A DNA stretch of 64,000 bases from the NCBI RefSeq assembly GCF_050947875.1, contig NC_134569.1, positions 21,427,631 through 21,491,630 on the forward strand, in the 5' to 3' direction. Made by a program: the position numbers and the translations under genes. Numbering within the stretch: position 1 is the stretch's first letter; each line of letters begins with the position of its first letter. A model generated the notes under the pieces. It was not told where the DNA came from and searched no databases. It saw only the letters and a list, made by a program, of their open reading frames with translations. This document shows positions 1 through 12,413 of this stretch, in pieces. The stretch is from Dermacentor variabilis. Taxonomy: Eukaryota; Arthropoda; Arachnida; Ixodida; Ixodidae.

Positions 1-605
1 TGGGCTCAACGTGAGGCTATATCCTCGTCGGGCCTTTAAGGCTGCGGAAGTTTCCCTCGGCCAGCACGTCCTCTCGGTTTGTTGTTTTTACTACAGCGTC
101 GCAGTTTGTCGTTCCTATAGAAGCGCGACGGGTTAAAGGCGAAGTCATAGTGTTGCCTTTTCCTCATGTCTCCGACAACACACATCCCACAGTCCAGAAG
201 TCTTTACCTGAAGTAGTGAACATGGCACGGAGAGCTGCCTTTATTGTTTTGTGAGCGGTGCCCTTCAGTTACTCTTCTTCTTTTTTCTTTCTCTCTCTCT
301 CTCCCGGCATGAAAATCATACAAAAGCCGTCGAACGCAGTGTAATATGCATTCATTTCTGTATTTTAATTTTACATTCATGTTGTACATTGCTTAAGGGA
401 GCCGATCACTGCACAAAATCATATATCCTTAAGTGCAAGTGCAATTATAAAACGAAAAAGAAAACTGTCACAAAACTGTCACATGACGGGGAAGAAAATT
501 TAAGCCCACGCTGCATAATTTTCTCATGAATGCGAGGCAGCAGCTTGCATGGTGACTGAAAAACATTGCTTTTATAATATTACAACTAAACTTACAGTGC
601 ACACC
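1..605. other. Unassigned sequence
   Basis: No gene or recognisable repeat seen apart from a short CT run near 290-302. Open frames here are short and on both strands. The last 12 bases before the SINE at 618 form its left target-site copy. Confidence 0.5.
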
Positions 606-617
606 ATGATGTCGAGG

Positions 618-857
618 ACCCGCCGTGGTTGCTCAGTGGCTATGGTGTTGGGCTGCTGAGCACGAGGTCGCGGGATCGAATCCCGGCCACGGCGGCCGCA
701 TTTCGATGGGGGCGAAATGCGAAAACACCCGTGTGCTTAGATTTAGGTGCACGTTAAAGAACCCCAGGTGGTCAAAATTTCCGGAGTCCTCCACTACGGC
801 GTGCCTCATAATCAGAAAGTGGTTTTGGCACGTAAAACCCCAAATATTATTATTATT
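618..857 (+). mobile_element. Ruka-type tRNA-derived SINE, full length
   Basis: The copy starts with a tRNA-like head: an A-box-like stretch (TTGCTCAGTGG) and a good B box (GGATCGAATCC, 673-683), which are the internal promoter for RNA polymerase III. A tRNA-unrelated body follows, and the element ends in an ATT-rich tail. It is flanked by a perfect 12 bp target-site duplication, ATGATGTCGAGG, at 606-617 and 858-869, so it arrived by target-primed retrotransposition using LINE enzymes. The intact boxes and identical target copies suggest a fairly young insertion. It has no coding capacity. The family name is from memory. Confidence 0.93.
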
Positions 858-869
858 ATGATGTCGAGG

Positions 870-1233
870 CCAGCATAATCTAAGTACAGTGATAATTCGT
901 TTTCTCTCTAACCCAGAAGTTCTGCAGCTTCCTATACCAGCAGATTGAGTGTTTTTCGGACATCACCACAAGCAGCAAGCTTTATGAAAATTTACCTGTG
1001 TCCGAACCTTAAAAAGGCTGCCACACTCTGTCTATATAGCCTCGCAATGCATGCGTTTCTTCGAGCGGGGGCTGTAACTTGCGCCCGCAGAGGTTTACGA
1101 TGCCCAGTGACCGTCGTAGATTGCTTGACACAAGCGCCCGTTAACCTTCCTTTATTTTCAACCAAGTTCGTTCTAATTTCCTATCTCCATCAGAATCCTG
1201 TTTCTTGAACCACTTGAGCGAAACCGAAACGCG
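870..1233. other. Unassigned sequence
   Basis: No supported feature seen between two SINE copies. Confidence 0.4.
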
Positions 1234-1470
1234 ACCCGCCGTGGTGGCGTAGTGGCCGTGGCATTGCGCTGCTAACCCAGAGGGCGCGGGATCAAATCCC
1301 CGCCGCGGAGGCAGCCGTTCGATGGGGACGAAATGCAGAAACGTTCATGTACTGTGTGCATTGGATGCCAGTTTAAGAACCTCGGGTAGTCGAAATTATT
1401 CCAGAGTATTTCACTACGGCGTTTCTCAAGATCATATTGTCGTTGTGGCATGTAAAACCACAATATTTGA
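1234..1470 (+). mobile_element. Diverged copy of the same tRNA-derived SINE
   Basis: The order of blocks matches the copy at 618: a CCCGCCGTGG start, a B-box-like GGATCAAATCC near 1289, then GATGGGGACGAAATGC, and a 3' block ending in GGCATGTAAAACC. Many substitutions separate it from the younger copies, and I could not find a target-site duplication, so this is an old insertion. Confidence 0.85.
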
Positions 1471-1764
1471 CTGCGATGGCCGTTATATAATCACTCCACG
1501 CGAACTTTCACCGTCGTCGTCGCCGTTGGTATTGCCGTCGGCATTGGCCGCGCCGTGGAGCTCCACGTATATTTAGGCAAGTGTATGATATATGCTTATC
1601 CATGCCGCACATGTGGGATATATTGCCAAACTATTGACTCGCTAAGGTTGCTCAGACCAGGTTTTATGTTCTTGACTAAATTATTCTTCAGAATATTGAG
1701 AATGGCAGCCCACAAACGAATGGCACGGAACATAGCATTCCCATGCAGTGCATGCCTTTTTCGA

Positions 1765-1855
1765 CATGACTGCACAGCGCAAAACACGAGGTCAGAGGAA
1801 AGGACACGACACATGCGCTTGCTTCTGTCCTCATCTTTTGCGCTCTGCAGTCATG
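1765..1855. repeat. Foldback (hairpin) element within family X copy 1
   Basis: The outer arms of about 31 bp (1765-1795 and 1825-1855) are imperfect reverse complements; both begin CATGACTGCA when read inward. The loop is about 29 bp. The hairpin lies inside the extra DNA that distinguishes copy 1 of family X from copy 2. Confidence 0.75.
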
Positions 1856-1904
1856 ACGATACTCAATCACCAACTCGTCCAAACTTCCACTTTAGCATGC
1901 CTTT

Positions 1905-1998
1905 TTTTCTTAACTCTTCCCCAGTGTATGGTAACAAACCGAGCGCTTGTCTGGTTGACCTCCCTGCCTTTATTCTTCTTGCTTTCTCTCTCTTCTCA
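1905..1998 (+). repeat. Short conserved repeat core, copy 1
   Basis: This is one of five copies in the window of a block with the order CTTCCCCAGTG, GGTAACAAACC, GTCTGGTTGACC, TCCCTGCCTTT, followed by a CT-rich run. It probably marks the end of a retroposed element whose 5' part varies. Confidence 0.65.
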
Positions 1999-2245
1999 GA
2001 TTATTAAACATTTAAAGTGCAAAACAATATCACTGCTCAAATATGAAAGCGATGCAGATTTATTAACGTACTTTTTTACTGGTGCCTGCACGATGTCTCA
2101 CAGACCCTACAATGCGTGTTAAACCCGTATGTCGTGTCCGCGTTAGTCGAACCCGCGTACGGCTAGGACACCGTCCGAGAAGTTCAAGCGCAAGGCTAAA
2201 CCTTGCTATTCCAGTCAGTGCTTCGCCCTTCCGGTGAAACTGTCT

Positions 2246-2416
2246 TTCTTTTACCGAAACGCTTTTCAGATTCCTCAAAACGGTGACACGAACCTTGTAT
2301 AAGCAGGGATTACTTCACATTGCGCAATAAAGGGCTCGATTCAATATCTGTCTTAGACGCTGACGAAAACGCAGCTGCATGTTTCGGCTTTCCTCCTTGC
2401 CCCTCCGCCCCTCCCT

Positions 2417-2459
<43 letters not shown>

Positions 2460-5400
2460 CTCTTTTTTGAACAGTAAAAAATAAAGATCAGCGTCTTAAT
2501 TTGAATATCTGGTATTGCAAATCACGTCCAAATCATTACGCGGTATAGCGAACGGCGAGGCTAGCAATAAATGCCCGCAGGAGAGCCGTGTAGCGCGCTC
2601 TTCCGTCTCACGGGCTCGAGTGACGATCACGCGTAGAAGGAGAGGCCGCGCGTGCTGCGGCTAGCTCGAATGCACCGTGTTCAGCAGGAGGCAGAAAACC
2701 CCAACCAGAAGCAGCAGCTGAGCGCATCATGCTCTATACCGGTCTTGTTCGAGCCGGTTTTTGGAAGAGCACAAAAAAAAAGTAGGAGAAAATAACAAGA
2801 GAACATCAATTCTGCTTTCTCCGCCTTTACAACTCTGCCGCCCCCAAACGTTTCGCAACCGCGATGATTATGGACCTGGAGCTGCAGCATGTTCCTGTGT
2901 GCTGCATGTGACCCCGATACCCCTGAATGGACTCGTTTTTTCGTCCTTTTCGTCATTTTTGCCTGCTTCATTGAAAAGCTGCCGGCCTTTCTAACGCTTA
3001 CACCAGGAAAACGGCGACCCTCCCAACCTCTTCTTTGCGCATAAACAAAACAAGCAAGAAAACTTTCGCCAGTGCAACCTCCACGCAGTGGCTCATTTCT
3101 GTCACGAAAGAAAAAAGAAAAGGAAAAGGATAGAGCGGACATTTGGTGCTTCTGTCTCTTTGGGAACCGTGCGTCAGATGTAGCCAATTGAAATCCGCCG
3201 CATGCGATCAGAACTAGAACTCACAGACAGGCTGCTTGATATGAGGAGCTGTCACTATTCGTTCTTAGTATTTGCATTACAAGCCTTGTTTCCGTATAGC
3301 CCATGTCGCCGTGCCCTGTGTATGGAAAGCCTTTAGTACTCTCCTCGTCCAAGATTGCTGTTTTCCCGGTATGTTTCTGGGAAGCTCCTCTCTCTGTGGT
3401 AACGACCGACGCTGCGAGATATGGCGACCGTGTGTTAGTTTAAACCAGATGTGACTACACAACGTGCATTGGAGGATCAGTGTCAGTGTTCACAACTTGC
3501 TGGCACTTCTTCTGTGCCTCGCCTATAGCTCCGACGTTTCTCATTGTTTCAGCATTGTCTCTGTTTCTTAAGATCCACAAACAGAGTCTACCTGAGCGTT
3601 CGTGAGAACATGCGCGCCAACTTCGGTTTCGGAGTGGCGAGCACGTTGCAGGCACAGTTCTCCCGTTTTCAAGGAAGTTCTCACGGCCAACGGGGGCGGT
3701 GGCGATGCATATGTCGATACGGCTAAGCTATCTCAGAGGGCGCTGGCTCGCATCTATCTTACGCTCTCGAAAGCACTGCAGACTGCACGTAGCACTGCGC
3801 TGTGACCGAAAATACATATGAGACGTCTAGGGTTTTAATTGTACATGCATCAGGCGCGTATCAAAACGTTTGCTTCGGAACGATACCGCAGTGTATTCGT
3901 TTAACCGTAGAAAAGCTTGCGAGTTGTGAAACGAAACTCTCATCCGCAGATGTTTGAGCACTTCATGTGTAATTTATGTTATCGTCCTCCTATTTTTGCT
4001 CTGTTCATTTCTCTCAACAATCACAAAGGCTAAAACAAGTTTCTATTAGCGTGCGACGTCCGCACCTTCCCTTCAGTTTTCGTAGGTGTACGCCACTTTC
4101 CTGAAAACGTTTTTCTGTGTGAACGTATATTGCTGCATGCAGTATCTGATGCCCGATTGACACCATACTCGACAAATAACAATCTCTTAGAAACTGCTAT
4201 TTGCAAAATGCGGTGACTCCGCGCGCTGGTATCATACTAGTAGCAGTAGCCACAGGAAAAACCGTCGCTCGGTCAGAAAAACACAAACAGTTGAACGGGG
4301 TCTCTGTTTCCTGTTCACATGTTCGTTCTATGAAACCACTGCGTAAATTATTGGCTCCATGCATAGATCAGTGGGTATGCCACGCTGAGAGACAGTTTGA
4401 ACGCTTTCGCAAGAAATGAACAGACTGGCTTCGGGGGTTACCTTGAAGTGTCATTTCAACTATAAGCGCCGTAAACTGCAGCTAGGCCGGCGACACTTAC
4501 TTTTTGCTAAGTGAATTATCATCTCCGTCACATGTGATCAAATAGCTTTTAAACTTTCTTCTGACGCTGGCACTGACAAGGCACTACAACTTGAGTGCGC
4601 AGGTTTTCGTTGGTAGTATACGCCTTCGTCTTTGTCCGTGTGTGAATGTACGCGTGCATGATTCTTGTCATGTCGTAATAATATCGGAAAAAGTAAACCT
4701 CTTTTGCTTCAGTTTAAACGCCCTCATCAAGCACGGCGTGTCGGCTTAGGCAATCGCTCTTGCGGGACCGCTTTGCGCGTCACGTTTAACTTGGCGTCCG
4801 CAAGTGTCGCAGCGCCAAGTGGCGCGCACTGGAGCGTGCCCCTCTCGAGCTGCGTGTATAGGGCCCGCTTCGGCACACGCACAATCGCCAAGCCGAAGCG
4901 GCCGGCCCGACCGCCCCAGTTTGAGAAGGCAGCTAGCTCTCCTTCCTTTTTTGCCTGGGTCGCTCGCACCGCGCTATCCGGCCGTCCCGTTTGGCGCGTT
5001 GCTTGGCGGCCAGTACGTGACGTTCGGAGTGCGGGCCAAGTCTCGCACGGTTCGCATTTGATGCACCTTCTTGAAGAATGTGCTGACGTGCGATCACATG
5101 CGGAATGCCTTCTCTTTCTTTCTTTAGAAACAAGACCCATGTACTCGTATCGAATTGCCTGTACCGAGTGGAATAGCCAGATTAACTGCTTGGCAATCAA
5201 TCTTCGTTTGTAACTTTTCAGGTCTGCTCGAGGCTTCTGTTTATTTTATAGATATGCGCGGTGACAACGCTGCGCGAATATTCTGTACAGGATTGCTGAA
5301 TCAAGTTACGGGAACAGCCAATGCTGGTTGCTGCTTCGAGTGCCCGGCTCTAAAAGGAAGTGGAAGCACTGGTTGAAGCTACTATGAGAATAATGTAAAT

Positions 5401-6005
5401 AGTGGGGCAGGGGACGGGAAGAGGTTGCGGAAGATGGACTTGGTATGTATACGCTGGTGGTCATAAAGAGAGAGAGGGAGAGAAGCAGGAGTTTAATGAA
5501 GAAATTGCAGAGAAAACTAGCACTGGGTGTGGGGAATGCGGAGGCTGCAAAACGATTATCAGCACGTAATTTGTATCCCAGATTTTTTTAAAATATACAT
5601 TGTCCAGTAGGACGGTCGACAGAGGTTGAACCGGCAAACCATAGCTGCATTTCAAACCGACCAGAACTCTCTGCATGCCTCGGCGCGATGCGTTGAAATG
5701 ATAGCGCCAGAAATACACGCCTAACAACCATGGCCAAGGAGTTCAGATAATGAGAGCAGTTCTGTTCAAGTGCGCGTATTGTGGGTATCGTGACCAGCCG
5801 CACCTTTGTTTTGGGCGCGAAGCGGCGTGCTGTTGTTATCGTCCATATCTGACAGCCGGAAAAGGATGGTCCTTGGCGAGGAACGGCGCACTTGTGTTTA
5901 GATGCATTTAGATGCATTTAGATGCGAGCTCAAGACGGGCGAAGCTCTAGGTATGATGATGTATGAATGTATACCACATCCTCGATGTAAGCTTAAGGTG
6001 CATAG
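2246..6005. other. Unassigned stretch with one TTTC array and a GC-rich island
   Basis: A (TTTC)n array lies at about 2415-2459. A CpG-rich island lies at about 4720-5070; both of its strands are open for more than 150 codons, as expected from composition, and I recognise no protein in it. Three tandem copies of a TTTAGATGCA-like decamer lie at 5897-5925. Nothing else could be supported. Confidence 0.4.
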
Positions 6006-6021
6006 AAGAGCAGTGTTTCGA

Positions 6022-6250
6022 ACCCGCCGTGGTTGCTCAGTGGCTATGGTGTTAGGCTGCTGAGCACGAGGTCGCGGGATCGAATCCCGGCCACGGCGGC
6101 CGCATTCCGATGGGGGCGAAATGCGAAAACACCCGTGTACTTTGATTTAGGTGCACGTTAAAGAACCCCAGGTGATCGAAATTTCCGGAGTCCTCCAATA
6201 CGGCGTGACTCAGAAAGTGGTTTTGGTGCGTAAAACCCCATAAAAAAAAA
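6022..6250 (+). mobile_element. Ruka-type SINE, full length, with poly(A) tail
   Basis: The head and body are nearly the same as at 618, with A-box-like and B-box sequences intact and a short poly(A) end at 6242-6250. A perfect 16 bp target-site duplication, AAGAGCAGTGTTTCGA, lies at 6006-6021 and 6251-6266. The copy lacks a few bases of the 3' body near CGTGACTCAGAAAG. It is the cleanest SINE insertion in the window. Confidence 0.94.
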
Positions 6251-6266
6251 AAGAGCAGTGTTTCGA

Positions 6267-6747
6267 GTGAGTTTGCTGTATAACAAATGGTGAGGATGAG
6301 TGGGACCTCTAGTTGAAATTTCTGGACTTCTTAAGTTCGAGAAGAACAACGGTATAACTATGAATGAGGAAGAACAAAAGTTCTAGTCAGGACAGAAATA
6401 CCAATGCGTGCCATGCGACTGAACTCTGTAAAACCCAACGTATCATATTTGCTGCGCTGGCTTTGACGCCCCCAAAATTTTGCCTTATACGCAGAAGAAA
6501 TAGTTCATAGCCTATGGATAGTAGCGGTTACGATATACGCTGGAACGAACATTTCAGTATGAATAGTTCAGTAAACCAATAAATAATTAAATAATAAACG
6601 TAATTTCAAAGTTTTTACTCAACGTACATTTTATTGTATTTCTTTACAAATGTGCTCTCAGTGGCCAGAAGCAGAGGTGAACAAGTTCTTCTCTAATCGT
6701 CCTCGATGTGGAAATGTATTCGAGCTTTTATACATGCAGTGTTGAAT
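6267..6747. other. Unassigned sequence
   Basis: AT-rich sequence with no supported gene or repeat. Confidence 0.35.
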
Positions 6748-6749
6748 GT

Positions 6750-6788
<39 letters not shown>

Positions 6789-6810
6789 TTATCTTTATTT
6801 ATTTATTTTT
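6748..6810. repeat. (TTTA)n microsatellite
   Basis: About 15 direct copies of TTTA, continuing imperfectly into an AT-rich stretch. Confidence 0.95.
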
Positions 6811-7086
6811 CTTTTTTCTTGTTTTGCGCGTGAGGTAGGTCCTACGACGGACGACCCCTTCACGAGCCAACTCTCGCTGGCGCAGGCGGCAGGCAGCTTC
6901 TTCCTCAGGAGTACGCACTACTCATGGTCGTCTCATAGTTGTAGCTGGGATGGAATGTGTGGAACCACTAATCCAAAGATTCGTATATTGGGCGCAAGGC
7001 CCACCACTGTAGATGCGGTTGCTGCAATCGTTTGGACGATTGTTGGATTGGTTTCACGATTGACGTGCTGCCGGCACTTCTTGCTG

Positions 7087-7400
7087 GCGCAAAAAGTGCG
7101 ACAACGATGGCACAGGGTCCGCATAAACAGCTTTGCTGTAATTAAATCGGTCCGTCACGTAAGGCAATGAATGGCCCACACTCCCTTGAGCAACGGCTCG
7201 GACCCCCGTAAACGCGGCCTTCCCGTTACGACGACAGAAGTGAAATTCTAAGCTAGACTGACGAGCGACAACGGAGCCAGCTGCGAAGATGACGGCGCTC
7301 GAGCCATTGCTGCTGATGACAGCTTTAGCGAACTCCGACAACGACAGCACAGGGCCAGCATAAACAGCTTCGCTGTAAAACGGAGGCAACTCGGTAGCTC
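7087..7400 (+). repeat. Dispersed repeat family Y, copy 1, with internal direct repeat
   Basis: A block of about 44 bp at 7098-7141 recurs with few changes at about 7337-7380; both copies contain CATAAACAGCTT and GCTGTAA. Between them, 7150-7235 resembles 24480-24560, sharing CAATGAATGG, CCCCGTAAACGCGGCCT and CGACAGAAGT. This marks a dispersed repeat family of unknown class. Confidence 0.6.
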
Positions 7401-9095
7401 CGCGATGAAGCTGATGTGAGATTGACGCGAACGGCACCAATTTAGACGTCCTAAGCTAAGAAACTTGATGCACTTGAGATGACAGGAAAATATATCCCTA
7501 AAACATTGTGGATGTGACTAGCAAAACTCACATGAAATAAAAATTCATCTAATTCGCAAACTAACGAATAAAGTTTCTGCGCTTTAGAGTCTCTATTGAT
7601 ACACCTCGCAGAACTGCAATACGAACTTTTTTGTTCTGCGTAATACAGTTGTAAGCTTAACATTTCATGTCTTGTATTAAAAAGTTATGGTGATAATTAA
7701 ACTATCTGCTGCGAAATGTCGCAAGGGCTTACCTGGTCGTTTTAAACGCAACGAAATTCATTCAAATTAGTTCAGCCGTTGTCTACCGTAAGCATTCCTG
7801 CTTTTCACATGCATGCATTCGAAGACGCAAATCGAAGTTTGCTCCGAGCTAAAGCTTCCTCTTGAGCTTCTTTCTATAGACACGAATGTAAAGTCATGGA
7901 TCTGTCGTGAGGACATGGTCATACAAAGACAACAAGCAATGAAACACGTGCTAGATGGCGCAGTGACAACGGCCAGAAGACACCAAACTTGTAAGTCGTA
8001 TAGGTGATTCATAGCTGCCATAACGTTTTCTGTATTACATTGTCCAGTTTTGTAGCCCCCCCCCCCCCCCCTCTGAAAATGCCACTTATAGCTCTTGCAG
8101 CGAACATATGTCCTTAGCATACTGAGTGCCCGGCCTGCATGTTTTTTCTTCGATTCGAAACTTCTCCACATTCGCGTTAAAATTCTTAGCTCCGTCTGAA
8201 GAACGAAGCACAAGCTCTTCAGCTCATATGTGACGCCTATAGGCCACTTTGCGACGCATATTTTTCGCGCAGCCTCCGTTAGACGCTCCTTCGTGCCGAG
8301 AGAATTAGTGCGGCAGTAACTTGGCAAGGCTTTCGTTTCCTCGTCGTTTCTTCTTCGTTGGTCCCTCGCCTACGATGTCGCAGCATTCCCGTAAGGCAAC
8401 AGCGTCGGCGAGCCCCACCCCTGTATACGGCATCGTTGGCTCGCTGCCGGCTGCTGCTCGCACAGCGCTGCAGGTGTCCAAGCATCGGTTCCGATCAGCG
8501 CACAGAGCGTGCGCGCGTGCCCGCGCACGCACTTTTTCTTATGGGCTCTTATAAGGAATCGATTTCTGAGCGCGCGTGTGTGGACACGCCCGAGGTACCT
8601 GCATTCCTCGGCCGCAAGTGCGCGTGAGCAGCAGCCGCCAGCAAGCACGCACGCGAAGACGTCTAATGAACGCTCAGGCTCAAACTGGGAACCGCGGAAG
8701 TCCACAGGACCTGCTCGGAGCTTCGGTAAATGGGTCGGTCCTCGACGCTTGGTTTGTCCGGCTTGTACTGGCGCTATGCAGGAGAACGCGTCGGCTTACC
8801 GCGAACGCTCCCTCCGTTCCTCCACGATTGTCGCATCTGTGCTTGTTTGCCTACTGTTTTCGCCTGCACGCGAGAAGCGTATATGCCTCAAGCTCAGGAA
8901 TCGGTGCAGCGTACCGAGCTGTGCAGCTCGCCGCGAATTTGTTATCTCTCTGTATTTTCTTTCTTTCGTTTCTTGAATTGTAATCACGTGAAAAGGGATT
9001 TTGTGCCTTCCGTGTCCCGTTCTCGCATTATTAGAGACCCAAAATTTCTTGCGAATAAAGGCAATACGGTTCACTGCACAATGAAAAAAGCTTAT
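7401..9095. other. Unassigned stretch with a poly(C) tract and GC-rich island
   Basis: A run of 16 C lies at 8056-8071. A GC-rich island covers about 8270-8920, with overlapping open frames on both strands and no recognisable domain. Nothing else was supported. Confidence 0.35.
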
Positions 9096-9118
9096 ATATA
9101 CATATATATACATATATA

Positions 9119-9198
<80 letters not shown>

Positions 9199-9545
9199 TG
9201 TGTGTGAGTGAGTGAGTGAGTGAGTGAGTGAGTGAGTGAGTGAGTGAGTGAGTGAGTGAGTGAGTGAGTGAGTGAACGTGCGTGCGTGCGTGTGCGTGCG
9301 TGCGCGTGTGTGCGTGTGCGTGCGTGTGCGTGTGTGCGTGTGCGTGCGTGTGCGTGTGCGCGTGTGCGTGCGTGCGTGCGTGCGCGTGTGTGCGTGTGTG
9401 TGCGTGCGTGTGCGTGCGTGTGCGTGCGTGCACGTGTGCGTGCGCGTGCGTGCGCGTGTGTGCGTGTGCGTGCGTGCGTGCGCGTGTGCGTGCGCGTGTG
9501 CGTGCGTGCGTGCGTGCGTGCACGCGCGCGCGCGTGTGTGTGTGT
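9096..9545. repeat. Composite microsatellite: TATACA, GT, GAGT, GCGT blocks
   Basis: Four adjacent repeat blocks: TATACA-type at 9096-9123, a pure GT run at 9124-9207, GAGT repeats at 9207-9275, and an irregular GTGC/GCGT block to 9545. Open frames across it only encode Thr/His- or Cys/Val/Arg-rich peptides and are artefacts. The purine-pyrimidine alternation over about 350 bp could favour left-handed DNA. Confidence 0.95.
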
Positions 9546-11877
9546 CGAGATTTAAAATCCCCTTCCATGAAGTTTCGCAGCTTTCTTTTCGCGCTGACTG
9601 CATCAGAACCTGGATGGTGCTGAAGCACGATATACACAATCACGCGGCGTAGGGGATGCTTCTCGACTCAAAGACAAGAATGTCACAAATGTGTATGTAA
9701 CTGACGCTAAACGTTATAGTTGGTCTGTTCTTTAACATTGAAGCAACAATCTAATTTATCTTTGTTAAGGAGACGAACTTGTTCCTTAGTATAGTTAGTA
9801 TAAGTAAAGGGCGACTGAGATACCTATCACGCTGCTTCACTGCTACTCTGCCTGTCTCCTCATCTCTGAAAATGCACTCGACGAGGTCTGGTGCAGCGTA
9901 AAACCCAGCCATGCGCGGCCATAATCCATTCTTCTGTATATCACTTTTCGGCGATCTGCCCGTGAACGTGCAGCGCCTTTTCGTTCAAGGACATTTGCCA
10001 GCGACTGCCTTTGATGGATTCCTTTCTATGACGACCACAGACTGCGAAAAATTGAAAGGATGCAAAAATGAATATAAAATACTGATCCGATACTGGTTAA
10101 CTCTTTATTCCGTTCCCTCACTCTTCCTTTTTCTTTCTTCTTCTTCGTTCAGTCTGCTTTATCCTATTTCTTTCGCTTGGGACACTAGAACATAGAGAAC
10201 CAGGACTGCGCGCGAAACTTAGTTTTGAAGTCTTTCACCCTGTTCAATATTACGCAAACATATCGGGTGGGTGTACCTTACTCTAATAGCGAAGATAATT
10301 TTAATTTACAAATTTACAACAATCTTTTTTCTGTCGGAACTTTCTGGCACAAGCAACACAACGTGTTTACACATTTACTTTTTGCCCTATGATGAAAGCC
10401 TTCAAACACGCTGTTCGTGATAAAGTGCCCATCCGGGACTGCGAATCGTTAAGCGAGACTCGAGCCATCTATACGGGTTCTTCTACGCACCCAGAACAGC
10501 CGTAAGACGAAGGCGTTACAAGCGCCTTCAGGAGCGAAGTATAGCATATATAAATGACTTCCTCGATCGATACCGATCGTCATAGCTCTGAACAACGCTG
10601 CTCACGTGCCAAGTTCGGCGCGGACGACATGCTCTGTGCCGACGCTCATTCTTTTAGCGCGAATGTAGCAAACACCGAGGCGAGTTTGGTGGCATTACCT
10701 ACAGGGTGCATCAATAGCCGCCATTTATGCGACGCCCCAGGTTTGCGAGGGGACGAAGGGGATTATATTGCGTCGCGTTTCCTTTTATTTTTTTCCACTG
10801 GTCCTTCCGCGTTCCCGGCGACTTAGGGTGCGAGCGAGCGGGTGGCTTTCAGGCGTGTTTGCACGCGGAGGAAGTACTGCTGCGCCGTCCGTACAGAAAC
10901 GGGATTTCGGGGTCGCCGTGTTATCTCTGCGCCTCGCAGGGCCTGGGCTCATTGGGTCGCTTCTCGAAGCGGTGTCATCCTCCGCTGCAGTTAGCGGGAG
11001 CTTCATCTGCAGGCGACGGGGGCCTCCGAGAGGTGCGCGACGATGACTATAAACTGCATCAATCCAGGAGCCCGTGCGAGCCAGACGGCGTGTTTACAGG
11101 AAGCCCATGCATGAACGGAAGGCTCGTGCGCGGAGAACCGCGACGCGCATGCATATTCCTGCCCCGGCACTGCGTCGAATGGAGGAGCCCTTTTATGTGA
11201 CGAACCAAATCGAACCGCCTTCACGCATTTGAGCGGCGCTTCAGGGGCTTGCTTCTATACATACTGTATGCAACGCTACGGCTCGTCTCTCACAAGTGGC
11301 ATTTTGCGGTTGCTCTGAGTGGAAGTCGAAGGAAACTGGCCTGTCAGTGAAGACGGGTGTACCTGTCGCTCCAGTGCGGCTTGTTGTATACGGTTTCCTG
11401 CTCTGGCATTTGATGGGGAAAGCGAGCGTGACCTGACCTCTGCGCTTCTTTTCTTATTTCGCGCGTCTGCAGCACCAGACAGACACTGACAAAGTGGGAG
11501 GAAAGGCTTGTTTCGGTAGGGGTCGCTTTTTTTCCGGCTAAGGCATCTGCTTTGAAAGAAGGCGTGGAGCTGTAGAGCATGTATTACTTGATTTCCCAAA
11601 CTATAAATAAGCCGTGTAATGCCTCACGTATGGTCTATGATACAAGTTATTTGCTATCGAGGCGAGCTTGGTTGTTCTGTGTAACAAGTGTGTCACGAAG
11701 TTTTAAAGGAAACTTAAATGGGTTTCTCAGAAATAGAGCTTCGCAGTTGAAGAAGAAATGACTTGGAGCCACGTTTTGAAAAGATTTTGAAGCCTTCTTC
11801 ACTGGCTCGGACACCGCCACTCCGCAATAATCGCCCTATGCGTCCGCTCTGCGTGACATGATAAAAAAAAATATGGC
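9546..11877. other. Unassigned stretch with GC-rich island
   Basis: A GC-rich stretch covers about 10680-11220 with frames open on both strands and no recognisable domain. The rest shows no supported feature. Confidence 0.35.
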
Positions 11878-12413
11878 AGTCTTGACCGAAGGGTGAAGCA
11901 CTTGCTGTAATAGCAAGGCGTAGCGTTACGCTTGAACTTGTCAGGTGGTGTTCAACCTGTGCGCGGGTTCGACTAACGCGGACGCGGCATGCGCGAGTAT
12001 GTCAAAATTTCTGGCACCCTTAAAACTGTAACACGCCGTGTAAGGCCTGTAATGACCTTGCACAGGCACCACTACGCTGCCCGTAAAGAACCGTGCCAGT
12101 AAAATTACATCACTTTCAGATTTGAGCACTAATATTGCTTTGCACTTTTAATATTTAATAATCTGATAAGCTTTAAGATAAAATACATGAGCTGTGAATG
12201 TTCTGTTTCGTGACAGTTGTTCATGGGCTACCATTCTCAACATTTTGAGGAATAAGTTAGCTAAGAATGTAAGACCTGGTATGAGTAACACTAGGTACGT
12301 AATGGTGGAGCAATATAACCCGCATATATACGGCATGGACAAGCATATAGCATACATATACCTAACGATATGCGGATAAGAACGGCGACTACGGCGAAAA
12401 TTCGCTTGGAGTG
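11878..12413 (-). repeat. Dispersed repeat family X, copy 2
   Basis: Read on the minus strand, this copy follows the same order of blocks as 1493-2245, from a CACTCCAAGCGAA start near 12410 to a TGCTTCACCCTTCGG end near 11885. It lacks the roughly 260 bp insertion of copy 1, so it shows the simpler arrangement. The two copies are inverted and about 10 kb apart. Confidence 0.72.

Larger units (their letters stand above)
1493..2245 (+). repeat. Dispersed repeat family X, copy 1
   Basis: This stretch aligns in order with the reverse complement of 11878-12413. Shared blocks include CGCGAAC-type starts near 1499, the region around 1600-1735, CAGATTATTAAA near 1999, GTCCGCGTTAGTCGAACCCG near 2140, and a closing block CAGTGCTTCGCCCTTCCGG. 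Relative to copy 2 it carries about 260 bp of extra DNA at roughly 1740-1998. That extra DNA holds a hairpin and a second repeat core. No coding potential was recognised. It is probably a non-autonomous transposon; the class is unknown. Confidence 0.72.

Noticed and set aside
4665..5213. Frames of 182 (plus) and 157 (minus) codons over the same DNA
   Set aside because: The GC-rich composition removes stops on both strands, and no domain or splice context is present.
9031..9652. Open frames of up to 202 codons across the GT/GCGT array on both strands
   Set aside because: They encode only Thr/His, Cys/Val or Arg repeats dictated by the microsatellite; there is no gene evidence.
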